Below are positions 6,726 through 11,964 of a DNA stretch of 11,964 nt, piece by piece. The first letter of the stretch is position 1, and every line of letters starts with the position of its first letter. Source of the stretch: Niastella sp. (GTDB taxonomy: Bacteria > Bacteroidota > Bacteroidia > Chitinophagales > Chitinophagaceae). Location of the stretch: NCBI GenBank assembly GCA_021154515.1, contig JAJKIL010000333.1:1-11964 (forward strand). The letters run 5' to 3'. The translations under genes were made by a program, and so were the position numbers. Under the pieces are notes generated by a model. That model had not been told where the DNA came from and did not search any database. It saw only the letters and a list, made by a program, of their open reading frames with translations.

Positions 6726-7256
6726 ATGGTAGCATTTTTCCAGAAAATAACTGACGTACTCAATGAATCGAATATACCGTATATGCTTTCCGGTAGTGTG
6801 GCAATGAGTATATACATCGTACCCAGAGCAACACGGGATTTTGATTTCATAATTCATCTTGAACCGAAAAATATAGATCGATTTATTGAGCATTTTAAAG
6901 CCGGTTATTATTGTGACAAGGATGCCATTCAAGATGCAGTAGAAAGACGAAGCATGTTCAATATCATCGATCATGCATCTGGCTTTAAAGCAGATTTCGT
7001 GGTTTTAAAAAATGAAGCTTTTAGACAGGAAGAATTTAATAGAAGAAAGAAAGTGGATTTTTTTGATAAAACCATTTATGTGGTATCACCGGAAGATTTG
7101 CTTATTTCTAAGCTTATATGGATACAAGATTTTCAATCGCCACAGCAAATGGAAGATATCAAAAATCTAGCTGCTATTGAAAACCTGGATAAGCTCTATA
7201 TCAATAAATGGATCAGTAAGCTAAATTTGAAAACATTTGATTTATTAAAATCATGA
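6726..7256 (+). CDS. Nucleotidyltransferase-fold protein (AbiEii/MNT-like)
   Basis: 176-aa cytoplasmic protein with the signature of the polymerase-beta-type nucleotidyltransferase fold: G23-S24 in LSGSVAMSIY, then the acidic pair D38-x-D40 in RATRDFDFII, and a third acidic residue D90 in GFKADFVVL. The later segment SPEDLLISKLIW is also typical of AbiEii/DUF6036-like nucleotidyltransferases. All catalytic positions seem intact, so transfer of a nucleotide to a protein, RNA or small molecule is possible; the substrate cannot be read. ATG 6726 places GS at residue 23, the usual distance, and a stop lies just upstream in frame. It overlaps the next gene by ATGA. Base composition is clearly AT-richer than the protease remnant to its left, which suggests acquisition. 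Some relatives act as antitoxin or toxin partners; that role is not shown here. Confidence 0.8.
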   Translation: MVAFFQKITDVLNESNIPYMLSGSVAMSIYIVPRATRDFDFIIHLEPKNIDRFIEHFKAGYYCDKDAIQDAVERRSMFNIIDHASGFKADFVVLKNEAFRQEEFNRRKKVDFFDKTIYVVSPEDLLISKLIWIQDFQSPQQMEDIKNLAAIENLDKLYINKWISKLNLKTFDLLKS

Positions 7257-7438
7257 ATGATACCCCTCAACATATAAAAGAGTTACAGTTAAAAATATGG
7301 CTTTCAAAATCTCCGGGAGAAAGGCTTAGGCAGTTTATGGAAGATAATGCGGCCTTATTTCAATTTTGGAAGGCAGCTCAAAAATCGAATAATAATGCGG
7401 CCGATGTCAAAGGAGGACGAGAGTCAATTGATTCATAA
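7253..7438 (+). CDS. Small partner protein of the nucleotidyltransferase
   Basis: 61-aa protein whose ATG overlaps the nucleotidyltransferase stop (ATGA), so the two are translationally coupled. It is predicted helical and charged. The core HIKELQLKIWLSKSPGERL and the following RQFMEDNAALFQFW look like a conserved small helical domain, and the last 15 residues look disordered. No HEPN RxxxxH motif, DNA-binding motif or membrane segment is visible. I recall similar short proteins beside nucleotidyltransferase genes in Bacteroidota, but I cannot name a family with confidence. It may be the regulator, target or partner of the enzyme. The R2 hairpin lies about 50 bp after its stop. Confidence 0.65.
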   Translation: MNDTPQHIKELQLKIWLSKSPGERLRQFMEDNAALFQFWKAAQKSNNNAADVKGGRESIDS

Positions 7439-7470
7439 AGGATGATATTCTCTTTTGGAAAATCTATTTC

Positions 7471-7608
7471 AACAAGAATACTTCGAACCAAAAAGGGCCT
7501 TCAAATCCAATGACTTGAAGTGCCCTTTTTAATTTTCGTCGGGCCGGCTGGACAAATGTCGAACCACTTCATTAAAGATCTACTGGAAATTCAACAGCTT
7601 ACGTATAT
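7471..7608 (+). repeat. Direct repeat R2 (about 138 bp), partner of R1
   Basis: Second copy of the repeat described at 3654-3790, same orientation, about 85% identical by eye. It includes the leader, the hairpin with identical loop, and a mini-frame (7556-7633) reading MSNHFIKDLLEIQQLTY, then a divergent tail. The two copies differ in 9 of the first 18 codons: four changes are silent (including TTA/CTA and TTG/CTG for Leu) and five are not, so coding selection is unproven. Similarity ends at both edges, so this is a discrete unit and not a long duplication. Confidence 0.7.
7490..7530. terminator. Strong hairpin terminator in R2
   Basis: A 15-bp stem with one bulged T (7521) pairs 7490-7504 with 7515-7530 around a 10-nt loop. 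The outer five pairs are A-T, so the hairpin is flanked by a T-run on either strand. It sits about 50 bp past the small partner gene and should terminate that transcript; it could also work for minus-strand transcription. Confidence 0.75.
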
Positions 7609-7804
7609 GTCAAAAACTCAAGTCTTCGAGTAGTGATATTAGTAAACAACAAAACTTCACCACAATCTTGTAACCTGTTAATACAGGATTTAAAGATTTT
7701 AAGTGACTTTGTAAGGCTTCATAAGGGATAGCAAGAGTGCACAATGCAAAAACGTAAGGAGAGTAAACGCAGACATATGGGTTGCGAGATCAATAAAAAC
7801 GAGA

Positions 7805-7836
7805 TAAAAAAGAGGCTACCAATTTTGATAGCCTCT
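7805..7836 (-). terminator. Intrinsic terminator of the propeller gene
   Basis: A perfect 8-bp stem AGAGGCTA/TAGCCTCT (7811-7818 with 7829-7836) with a 10-nt loop is followed on the minus strand by a run of Ts (7810-7806). It lies 31 bp beyond the stop codon of the T9SS repeat protein, in the right orientation. Confidence 0.85.
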
Positions 7837-7867
7837 AACCATTTCGCGATACACCCTGGAAAATATT

Positions 7868-10564
7868 CTATTGTTTTATAAACTGTAACCGGGTGTTCGT
7901 TTTTGTTCCTTTAACCTGTATAGTATAGATGCCTTTTACAAGCGGTTGCAGGGACAGGCCAATGCTGTTGATCCCTTTATCGAGGTAAAGAAAAGAGGCT
8001 GCGACACTTTTTCCACTTTGATCAAAAATGGTATAACCCACATATTCTTTTTCTGCCAGGTTAACCATCAGCGTTGCATCCTGCTGTACAGGATTAGGCA
8101 ACAGGCGGATGGTAGCCGCATTGGCTATCGAAGAAACGATTATGATCTTTGAATAAGTGGCAGTTCCATCCAGGTCAAGCTGCTTTATGCGATACCAGCT
8201 GCTTGTTGCCAGCGGATCATTATCAGTAAATGAATAATATTGATTAAAGGCCGAATTACCGGCAGCAGCCACCGTGCCGATACGGGAGAAGCTGGTGCCA
8301 TCTGCACTTCTTTCAATAATAAAATGCGCCGTATTTTGCTCTTCGGCGGTTGTCCAGTTGCAAATTACTTTGGTAGTACCAGTACGCTGTGCCGTAGCGG
8401 TAAAAGAAACAAAGTGAAGCGGCAATGTAGCGGAGGGCAGCACCGCAAAACGAGGGGTTATCACACTGCCTATTTGGGTAAACACACCACCTGCATACAC
8501 GGTAGCACCGTTTGCGGTTATCGCATTTACTGTATTATTTGGAGCGGGGTTCCAGGCAGTGGCAAGGCCGGTACCAGCGTCAAGGGCTGCAATACGGGGT
8601 CTGGTTTGTCCGCCGATGGTACCAAAAATGCCGCCTACATATATGGTAGACCCGTTTACGGCTAATGCATTTACTGTACTATTTGCAGTAGGGTTCCAGG
8701 CAGTGGCAAGGCCGGAAGTGGCATCGAGGGCAGCAATCCGGGACCTGGTTTGTCCGCCGATGGCAGTGAAAAATCCGCCTGCATATACGATAGACCCATT
8801 TACGGCAATGGCATTCACTATATTATTTGCAGCAGGATTCCATGCAGTGGCAAGACCGGTGGTGGCATCGAGGGCTGCAATTCGGGCTCTGGTTTGTCCG
8901 CCGATGGAAGAGAAAGCTCCTCCTGCATATACGGTAGAACCGTTTACAACAATAGTGATTACTGTACCATTCGAATTGGGGTCCCAGCTAGAGGCGAGGC
9001 CGGTAGTGGCATCGATCGCCGCAATGCGGTTCCGGGTTTGTCCGCCGATGCTAGTGAAAGCTCCCCCTGCATATATGGTAGAACCGTTTACAACAATTGT
9101 GTTTACTGTACCATTCAAATTGGGGTCCCAGGTAGTGGCCAGGCCGGTAGTGGCATCGATCGCCGCAATGCGGTTCCGGGTTTGTCCGCCGATGGTAGTG
9201 AAAGCTCCTCCGGCATACACGGTAGAACCGTTTACAATTATAGCGTTTACTGTATTATCCGCATTCGGGTTCCAGCCAGTAAGCTGGCCGGTAGTGGCAT
9301 CGAGGGCGGCAATGCGATTTCGGGCCTGGCCACCGATGTTAGTGAAAGCGCCGCCGGCATATACGGTAGAGCCGTTTAGGGCTATGGTATTTATTTGATT
9401 ATCCGAATTGGGGTCCATGGCACTGGCAAGGCCGGTGGTGGCGTCAAGGGCTGCAATCCGATTTCGGGTTTGTCCGCCGATGGTAGTAAAAATTCCGCCG
9501 GCATATACGGTGGAACCGTTTACAGTTATAGTATATACCTGATTATTTGCAATTGGGTTCCAGGGAGTGGCCAGGCCGGTCGTTTCATCGAGGGCGGCAA
9601 TGTAGTTCCTGCTTTGGCCGCCGATGTTAGTGAAAGCGCCACCTGCGTATACGGTAGAGCCGTTTATGGTTATGGTATTTATTGCATTATCCGGACTGGG
9701 ATTCCAGGCAGTAGCCAGGCCGGTACCCGCATCCAGGGCGGCTATATAGTTCCTGCTTTGTCCGCCGATGTTAATGAAAGATCCACCTGCATACACGGTA
9801 GCACCGTTTATCACTATGGAAGATACTACACCACTTGCATTGGGATCCCAGGCCGTGGCCAGTCCGGTAGTGGCGTCGAGCGCTGCAATACGGTTCCTGG
9901 TTTGTCCGCCTATAGTTGTAAAATATCCGCTGGCATACACGGTAGAACCGTTTACTCCTATGGAAGCTACTTTGTTATTGGCATTAGGATCAAAGGCTGT
10001 GGCCAGACCGGTAGTAGCATCCAGGGCTGCTATACAGTTCCTGGTTTGTCCGCCGATATTTGTAAAAATTCCACCTACATACACAGTAGAACCGTTTACA
10101 AATATGGTAGTTACTACATTATTGGCATTGGGGTCCCAGGCATTCACAGACCCATCTGCATTGATCCGGGCAATACGATTCCTGGTAACATTGCCCAGTT
10201 TTGTAAAGCCGCCACCAATATACCAGCCGCCGCTCCCATCAGGTACTGCTACGTTTACAGATCCATTGGGCAGAGGAAAAGCAGTGCTTCCCAACCCGGT
10301 GGTGGCATCAAGGGCAGCGCCATAATACAGGCTTGGGCCTACTGTCGTAAAGTCGCCGCCAATATAAATGGTGTTTCCGCTTTGAACAATGGTTTTAACG
10401 GTGTTGTTGGCTACGTAAAAACCGGAAACAGGCGTTTGGGCACTGGCCTGATAAGCCATAGGTATAAATAAAAACAAGGCAAAAAGGCACATTAGGTGTG
10501 ATCTAACAACCTGGAAATGAAGCGATACAATACGAAACAATGTGAAGAATGGGGGCACTTTCAT
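7868..10564 (-). CDS. Secreted beta-propeller-repeat protein with T9SS C-terminal sorting domain
   Basis: About 898 aa from the ATG at 10564. Signal peptide about 1-42 (hydrophobic LFALFLFIPMAY, then ASA before Gln). Residues 63-685 contain 13 full repeats of 48 residues (the first has 47), plus a partial fourteenth. The unit is GSTVYAGGxFTxIGGQTRN, then IAALDATTGLATAWxPxxN, then a short VNxIxVN strand. This resembles four-stranded propeller blades; fourteen blades would make two seven-bladed propellers (inference). Residues about 715-815 are the FN3-like linker often seen before sorting domains (WTTAEEQNTAHFIIERSADG, YRIKQLDLDG). Residues 820-898 are a T9SS type A sorting domain (LLPNPV ... 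GIYTIQV ... LQFIKQ), so the protein is exported by type IX secretion to the surface or medium. The frame stays open upstream to 10801, but that start would fall inside the IS; a later Met (MCLFALF) is an alternative. Ligand and role unknown. Confidence 0.88.
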   Translation of the reverse strand: MKVPPFFTLFRIVSLHFQVVRSHLMCLFALFLFIPMAYQASAQTPVSGFYVANNTVKTIVQSGNTIYIGGDFTTVGPSLYYGAALDATTGLGSTAFPLPNGSVNVAVPDGSGGWYIGGGFTKLGNVTRNRIARINADGSVNAWDPNANNVVTTIFVNGSTVYVGGIFTNIGGQTRNCIAALDATTGLATAFDPNANNKVASIGVNGSTVYASGYFTTIGGQTRNRIAALDATTGLATAWDPNASGVVSSIVINGATVYAGGSFINIGGQSRNYIAALDAGTGLATAWNPSPDNAINTITINGSTVYAGGAFTNIGGQSRNYIAALDETTGLATPWNPIANNQVYTITVNGSTVYAGGIFTTIGGQTRNRIAALDATTGLASAMDPNSDNQINTIALNGSTVYAGGAFTNIGGQARNRIAALDATTGQLTGWNPNADNTVNAIIVNGSTVYAGGAFTTIGGQTRNRIAAIDATTGLATTWDPNLNGTVNTIVVNGSTIYAGGAFTSIGGQTRNRIAAIDATTGLASSWDPNSNGTVITIVVNGSTVYAGGAFSSIGGQTRARIAALDATTGLATAWNPAANNIVNAIAVNGSIVYAGGFFTAIGGQTRSRIAALDATSGLATAWNPTANSTVNALAVNGSTIYVGGIFGTIGGQTRPRIAALDAGTGLATAWNPAPNNTVNAITANGATVYAGGVFTQIGSVITPRFAVLPSATLPLHFVSFTATAQRTGTTKVICNWTTAEEQNTAHFIIERSADGTSFSRIGTVAAAGNSAFNQYYSFTDNDPLATSSWYRIKQLDLDGTATYSKIIIVSSIANAATIRLLPNPVQQDATLMVNLAEKEYVGYTIFDQSGKSVAASFLYLDKGINSIGLSLQPLVKGIYTIQVKGTKTNTRLQFIKQ
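8510..10378 (-). repeat. Tandem 144-bp coding repeats (13 full units)
   Basis: Thirteen consecutive units of 144 bp (the first 141 bp) encode the propeller blades, and a degenerate partial unit follows to about 8440. Neighbouring units differ in degree of divergence. Units 9 and 10 share an identical 54-nt run (8997-9050 and 9141-9194), which points to recent duplication or gene conversion. Because the unit is a multiple of three, long stop-free shadow frames arise on the opposite strand. Confidence 0.9.
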
Positions 10565-10660
10565 ACAATTACATAAAAGCATTCGCCTTAATTCAGTCTC
10601 CTTTAGGTTGCAAGGCTGAACAAAGTCGAAGCGGGGTTTAGGGAATCTAAGTTTCCGGCC

Positions 10661-10692
10661 CCAAGATAACTCGCTAAGCAGAAACATGCAAT
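10661..10692 (-). promoter_or_regulatory. Candidate Bacteroidota promoter of the propeller gene
   Basis: On the minus strand ATTG (10692-10689) and TATCTTGG (10668-10661) are separated by 20 bp. This compares with the sigma-ABfr consensus TTTG-N19/20-TAnnTTTG: three of four and one mismatch respectively. Transcription would start near 10655 and give a leader of about 90 nt before the ATG at 10564, which supports that start over the upstream frame. Confidence 0.4.
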
Positions 10693-10780
10693 GTATGTAA
10701 GTGAATTTCACCAGTCTGACCGGACATTTTTTGATGAAACTGCCTCGTCCTAAAATAACTATACAACAAATCAAGATTGT

Positions 10781-11344
10781 ATGGTAAAGAAACGCTCCCA
10801 AGGTCTAGTTGGCCGCTATGTAGCGCGGGGACATTATGACAAGAAATTCATTGCTCAGGTAGTAGATGAGTTTTTAAAAGGTAAGCCCAGGCAGGCAATA
10901 TTAGCGGAATATAGCCTCAACTCCACTACTTTAACTAGATGGCTCGCCAATAGCGACCTGATGATCAGCCCAAGGCGCATTGGCCCGAATGTGGGTATGG
11001 ATTTAAAACGAACAGTGGTTCGAGCGGTAACGAGTGGTCGACTAAGTATGCGTGAGGCCATGTTAACGTATGGCGTAAAAACACCTAAAACAATTGAAGG
11101 GTGGATTAAGCAATTAGAGCAGGAAAATGCCGATCTTGTGGCTTCGAATGAAGCCTGGATGAAGAAAAAAAAGCCCAACAAGAAAGAAACTACTCAGGAT
11201 GCCCCGGATGTAAAGGCCTTGCAAAAGGCATTGGAAGAAGCTCAATTTAAGATTGTAGCATTAAATACTCTCATAGACGTAGCTGAAGAACAGCTTAAAA
11301 TTAATATCAGAAAAAAGCCTGGTGCCAAACAGTCCAACGATTAA
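10781..11344 (+). CDS. IS3-family transposase OrfA
   Basis: 187-aa DNA-binding subunit of an IS3-type transposase. It has two helix-turn-helix-like units (about 25-60, KKFIAQVVDEFLKGKPRQAI; and about 77-115, MREAMLTYGVKTPKTIEGWI), a Lys-rich linker, and a C-terminal leucine-zipper-like helix (ALQKALEEAQFKIVALNTLI) for oligomerisation. Size and order fit OrfA proteins of Bacteroidota IS3 elements, and the frame is undamaged. Near the end a slippery site (11311-11317) permits a -1 shift into orfB. Without a functional OrfB it can only bind element ends, perhaps repressing related copies elsewhere; that is inference. Confidence 0.88.
   Translation: MVKKRSQGLVGRYVARGHYDKKFIAQVVDEFLKGKPRQAILAEYSLNSTTLTRWLANSDLMISPRRIGPNVGMDLKRTVVRAVTSGRLSMREAMLTYGVKTPKTIEGWIKQLEQENADLVASNEAWMKKKKPNKKETTQDAPDVKALQKALEEAQFKIVALNTLIDVAEEQLKINIRKKPGAKQSND
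11311..11317 (+). promoter_or_regulatory. A6G slippery site for -1 programmed frameshift
   Basis: In the orfA frame the sequence reads A-AAA-AAG, the standard IS3 -1 slippery heptamer. The orfB frame is open from 11305, so a slip here would fuse OrfA (…NIRKK) to OrfB (AWCQTVQRLK…). A 5-bp stem AGTCC/GGACT (11331-11335 with 11349-11353) lies 13 nt downstream and could stimulate the shift, although it is short. Confidence 0.8.
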
Positions 11345-11742
11345 AGCAGGACTATCCTGAAAAGGGAGTGCAAAGGCTATGTGCGCTGTTTGGCAAGACC
11401 CGTCATGCGCTGTATGATCATCAATGGCGTCGCGGCCAAGAGATTTATACGGATGATGTTATTTTAAAGTACGTTCATGAGGTGAGACAACAACTTCCTC
11501 GATTAGGAACACGTAAGCTGCTTCATAAAATAACCCCATTGCTGGAAGCTCACGGAATTGAGGTAGGCCGGGATTATTTATTTGATTTACTGGATCATCA
11601 TAAAATGCTAATACGGCAACGTAAAAGAAAGGTTATTACCACTGATTCCCGGCATTGGATGCATAAATATGATAACCTGATCAAAGAGCTAGATTGCTAT
11701 AGACCAGGGGCGACAAAATTGAATGAAACTGACGATAATTGA
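11317..11742 (+). pseudogene. IS3-family transposase OrfB, truncated before DDE domain
   Basis: Read in the -1 frame after the slippery site (or from a GTG at 11368), this gives the N-terminal HTH_21-type region of OrfB: YPEKGVQRLCALFGKTRHAL, QQLPRLGTRKLLHKI, GRDYLFDLLDHHKMLIRQRK and HWMHKYDNLIKEL. In intact relatives the segment after YRPG continues into the rve integrase domain with its DDE triad (…VSDITYI). Here it instead reads ATKLNETDDN and stops, so the break lies near 11710. More than half of the protein, including the catalytic domain, is missing, so it cannot support transposition. Confidence 0.85.
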
Positions 11743-11902
11743 TCATATTCACTCACAATCGATCAAAATCGTAAAAAGTTGGGAAAGCTGGATAATTGTC
11801 GAACTCATTGCTCGAAGATTTAATGAAAATAAAGACCTTGAATATTCAATAAATAACAATGTGTTGGTCACAATTATAAAGAATGCCTTTTTTCGCAGGT
11901 AA
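11723..11902 (+). CDS. Short frame across the IS break, doubtful
   Basis: A 59-codon frame starts with ATG at 11723, overlaps the truncated orfB by 20 bp, and ends at TAA 11900-11902. The product (MKLTIIDHIHSQSIKIVKSW…) has a plausible amphipathic composition (WIIVELIARRF), but I recognise no family and see no ribosome binding site. It may be a chance frame, or the tail of a gene cut by the same rearrangement that removed the transposase 3' end. Confidence 0.2.
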   Translation: MKLTIIDHIHSQSIKIVKSWESWIIVELIARRFNENKDLEYSINNNVLVTIIKNAFFRR

Positions 11903-11964
11903 ATTTTATCAGTAAATTAAACTTACAAATAAAACGATCGAGTAATTCGGTGAGTGGTACTGAG
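11743..11964. other. AT-rich tail beyond the IS break, with diverged R3 repeat
   Basis: The last 220 bp show no gene that I can support. A 44-nt stretch (11787-11830) matches R2 (7547-7590) at 32 of 44 positions without gaps, sharing GCTGGA, TGTCGAAC and GAAGAT/AAAGAT blocks; I treat it as a possible third, diverged copy. A minus-strand frame of about 30 codons is open at the right edge but is too short to judge. Confidence 0.35.

Larger units (their letters stand above)
7439..7867. other. Noncoding gap with repeat R2 and two terminators
   Basis: This gap lies between the convergent nucleotidyltransferase pair (plus) and the propeller gene (minus). It contains R2 (7471-7608) with its strong hairpin, a small hairpin CCTGT-TAAT-ACAGG (7674-7687), and the propeller-gene terminator (7805-7836). 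No remnant of the missing S41 catalytic domain was found here, so the protease gene was not simply split by an insertion. Between 7634 and 7790 I see nothing else that I can support. Confidence 0.5.
10717..11710 (+). mobile_element. IS3-family insertion sequence remnant (IS150-like)
   Basis: The region holds an intact orfA and a truncated orfB of an IS3-family element, in the usual -1 frame relation. The left boundary is approximate: a TGACCGGACATTTTTTGATG stretch from 10717 has the look of an IS3 left end, but no right inverted repeat can be matched because the 3' part of the element is gone. No flanking target duplication could be identified. The element lies just upstream of the propeller gene's promoter, in opposite orientation. 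It cannot transpose by itself, since the catalytic domain is absent. Confidence 0.75.

Noticed and set aside
6726..7438. Classical MntA-HepT or AbiEi/AbiEii system
   Set aside because: The partner lacks the HEPN RxxxxH motif and is far too short for AbiEi, so neither named system can be claimed.
7538..7611. Minus-strand reading of R2 as a tRNA (a GGTTCGA T-arm-like stretch and about 74 nt length)
   Set aside because: The would-be T-loop has extra bases, and the acceptor and D stems do not pair. R1 shows the same failures. At most a resemblance.
8240..10471. Long plus-strand frames (up to 358 codons) antisense to the propeller gene
   Set aside because: They are repetitive shadows: the 144-bp repeat is a multiple of three, so absence of stops in one unit is copied to all. 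The minus frame has a signal peptide, known domains and a terminator.
10565..10801. N-terminal extension of the propeller protein to an ATG at 10801
   Set aside because: It would start inside the IS/orfA region and upstream of the candidate promoter, and would bury the signal peptide about 110 residues into the protein.
1..11964. CRISPR array
   Set aside because: The only tandem repeats are the coding propeller units and the three 21-bp-spaced motifs; neither has the repeat and spacer lengths of a CRISPR array.

Overview
The window looks like chromosomal DNA of a Bacteroidota bacterium, most likely a Chitinophagaceae member (Chitinophaga/Niastella-like). This rests on five things: a LytTR regulator paired with a LytS/YesM-type kinase carrying TPRs; a BlaI/M56 pair whose membrane peptidase has the Bacteroidota N-terminus; a large secreted repeat protein ending in a type IX secretion (T9SS) sorting domain; weak or absent Shine-Dalgarno sequences; and a Bacteroidota-type IS3 transposase. 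The genus is an inference.

Layout. Positions 1-363 hold the 5' part of an unrecognised minus-strand gene that runs off the left edge. The 364-687 gap contains three direct repeats at an exact 21-bp period, a good candidate LytTR operator. A tight two-gene operon follows (688-3344): LytTR response regulator, then sensor kinase. Next come a noncoding stretch with repeat copy R1 and, on the minus strand, a blaI-like repressor (5783-6148) and an M56 membrane peptidase (3952-5757). The peptidase carries three tandem DUF3471-like domains instead of a penicillin-binding sensor. A perfect 18-bp palindrome (6181-6198), a classic BlaI-type operator, sits between blaI and a divergent S41-peptidase-like gene. 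That gene is dead: it has an amber codon in its signal peptide and no catalytic domain. AT-rich DNA replaces its 3' part and encodes a nucleotidyltransferase (6726-7256) overlapping a 61-aa partner (7253-7438) by ATGA. Repeat copy R2 follows.

From 7868 to 10564 (minus) lies a secreted protein of about 900 aa with fourteen 48-residue beta-propeller-like repeats, an FN3-like linker and a T9SS C-terminal domain, followed by a clear intrinsic terminator. The right end holds an IS3-family remnant: orfA is intact with an A6G -1 frameshift site, but orfB is cut off just before its DDE domain. A short, diverged match to R1/R2 lies just after it.

How the parts may work together. The LytTR/kinase pair is a self-contained signalling unit that may control itself and/or the left-edge gene. 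The BlaI/M56 pair probably forms a ligand-triggered derepression switch; its divergent protease target has since been destroyed. The nucleotidyltransferase pair looks like acquired cargo. R1 and R2, about 85% identical over about 137 bp and in direct orientation, bracket the whole BlaI/M56/nucleotidyltransferase block. The most promising less-described candidates are the M56 sensor with triple lipocalin-like domains, the nucleotidyltransferase/small-protein pair, and the R1/R2 repeat family. All functional statements come from reading the sequence and recalling families; no database search was run.
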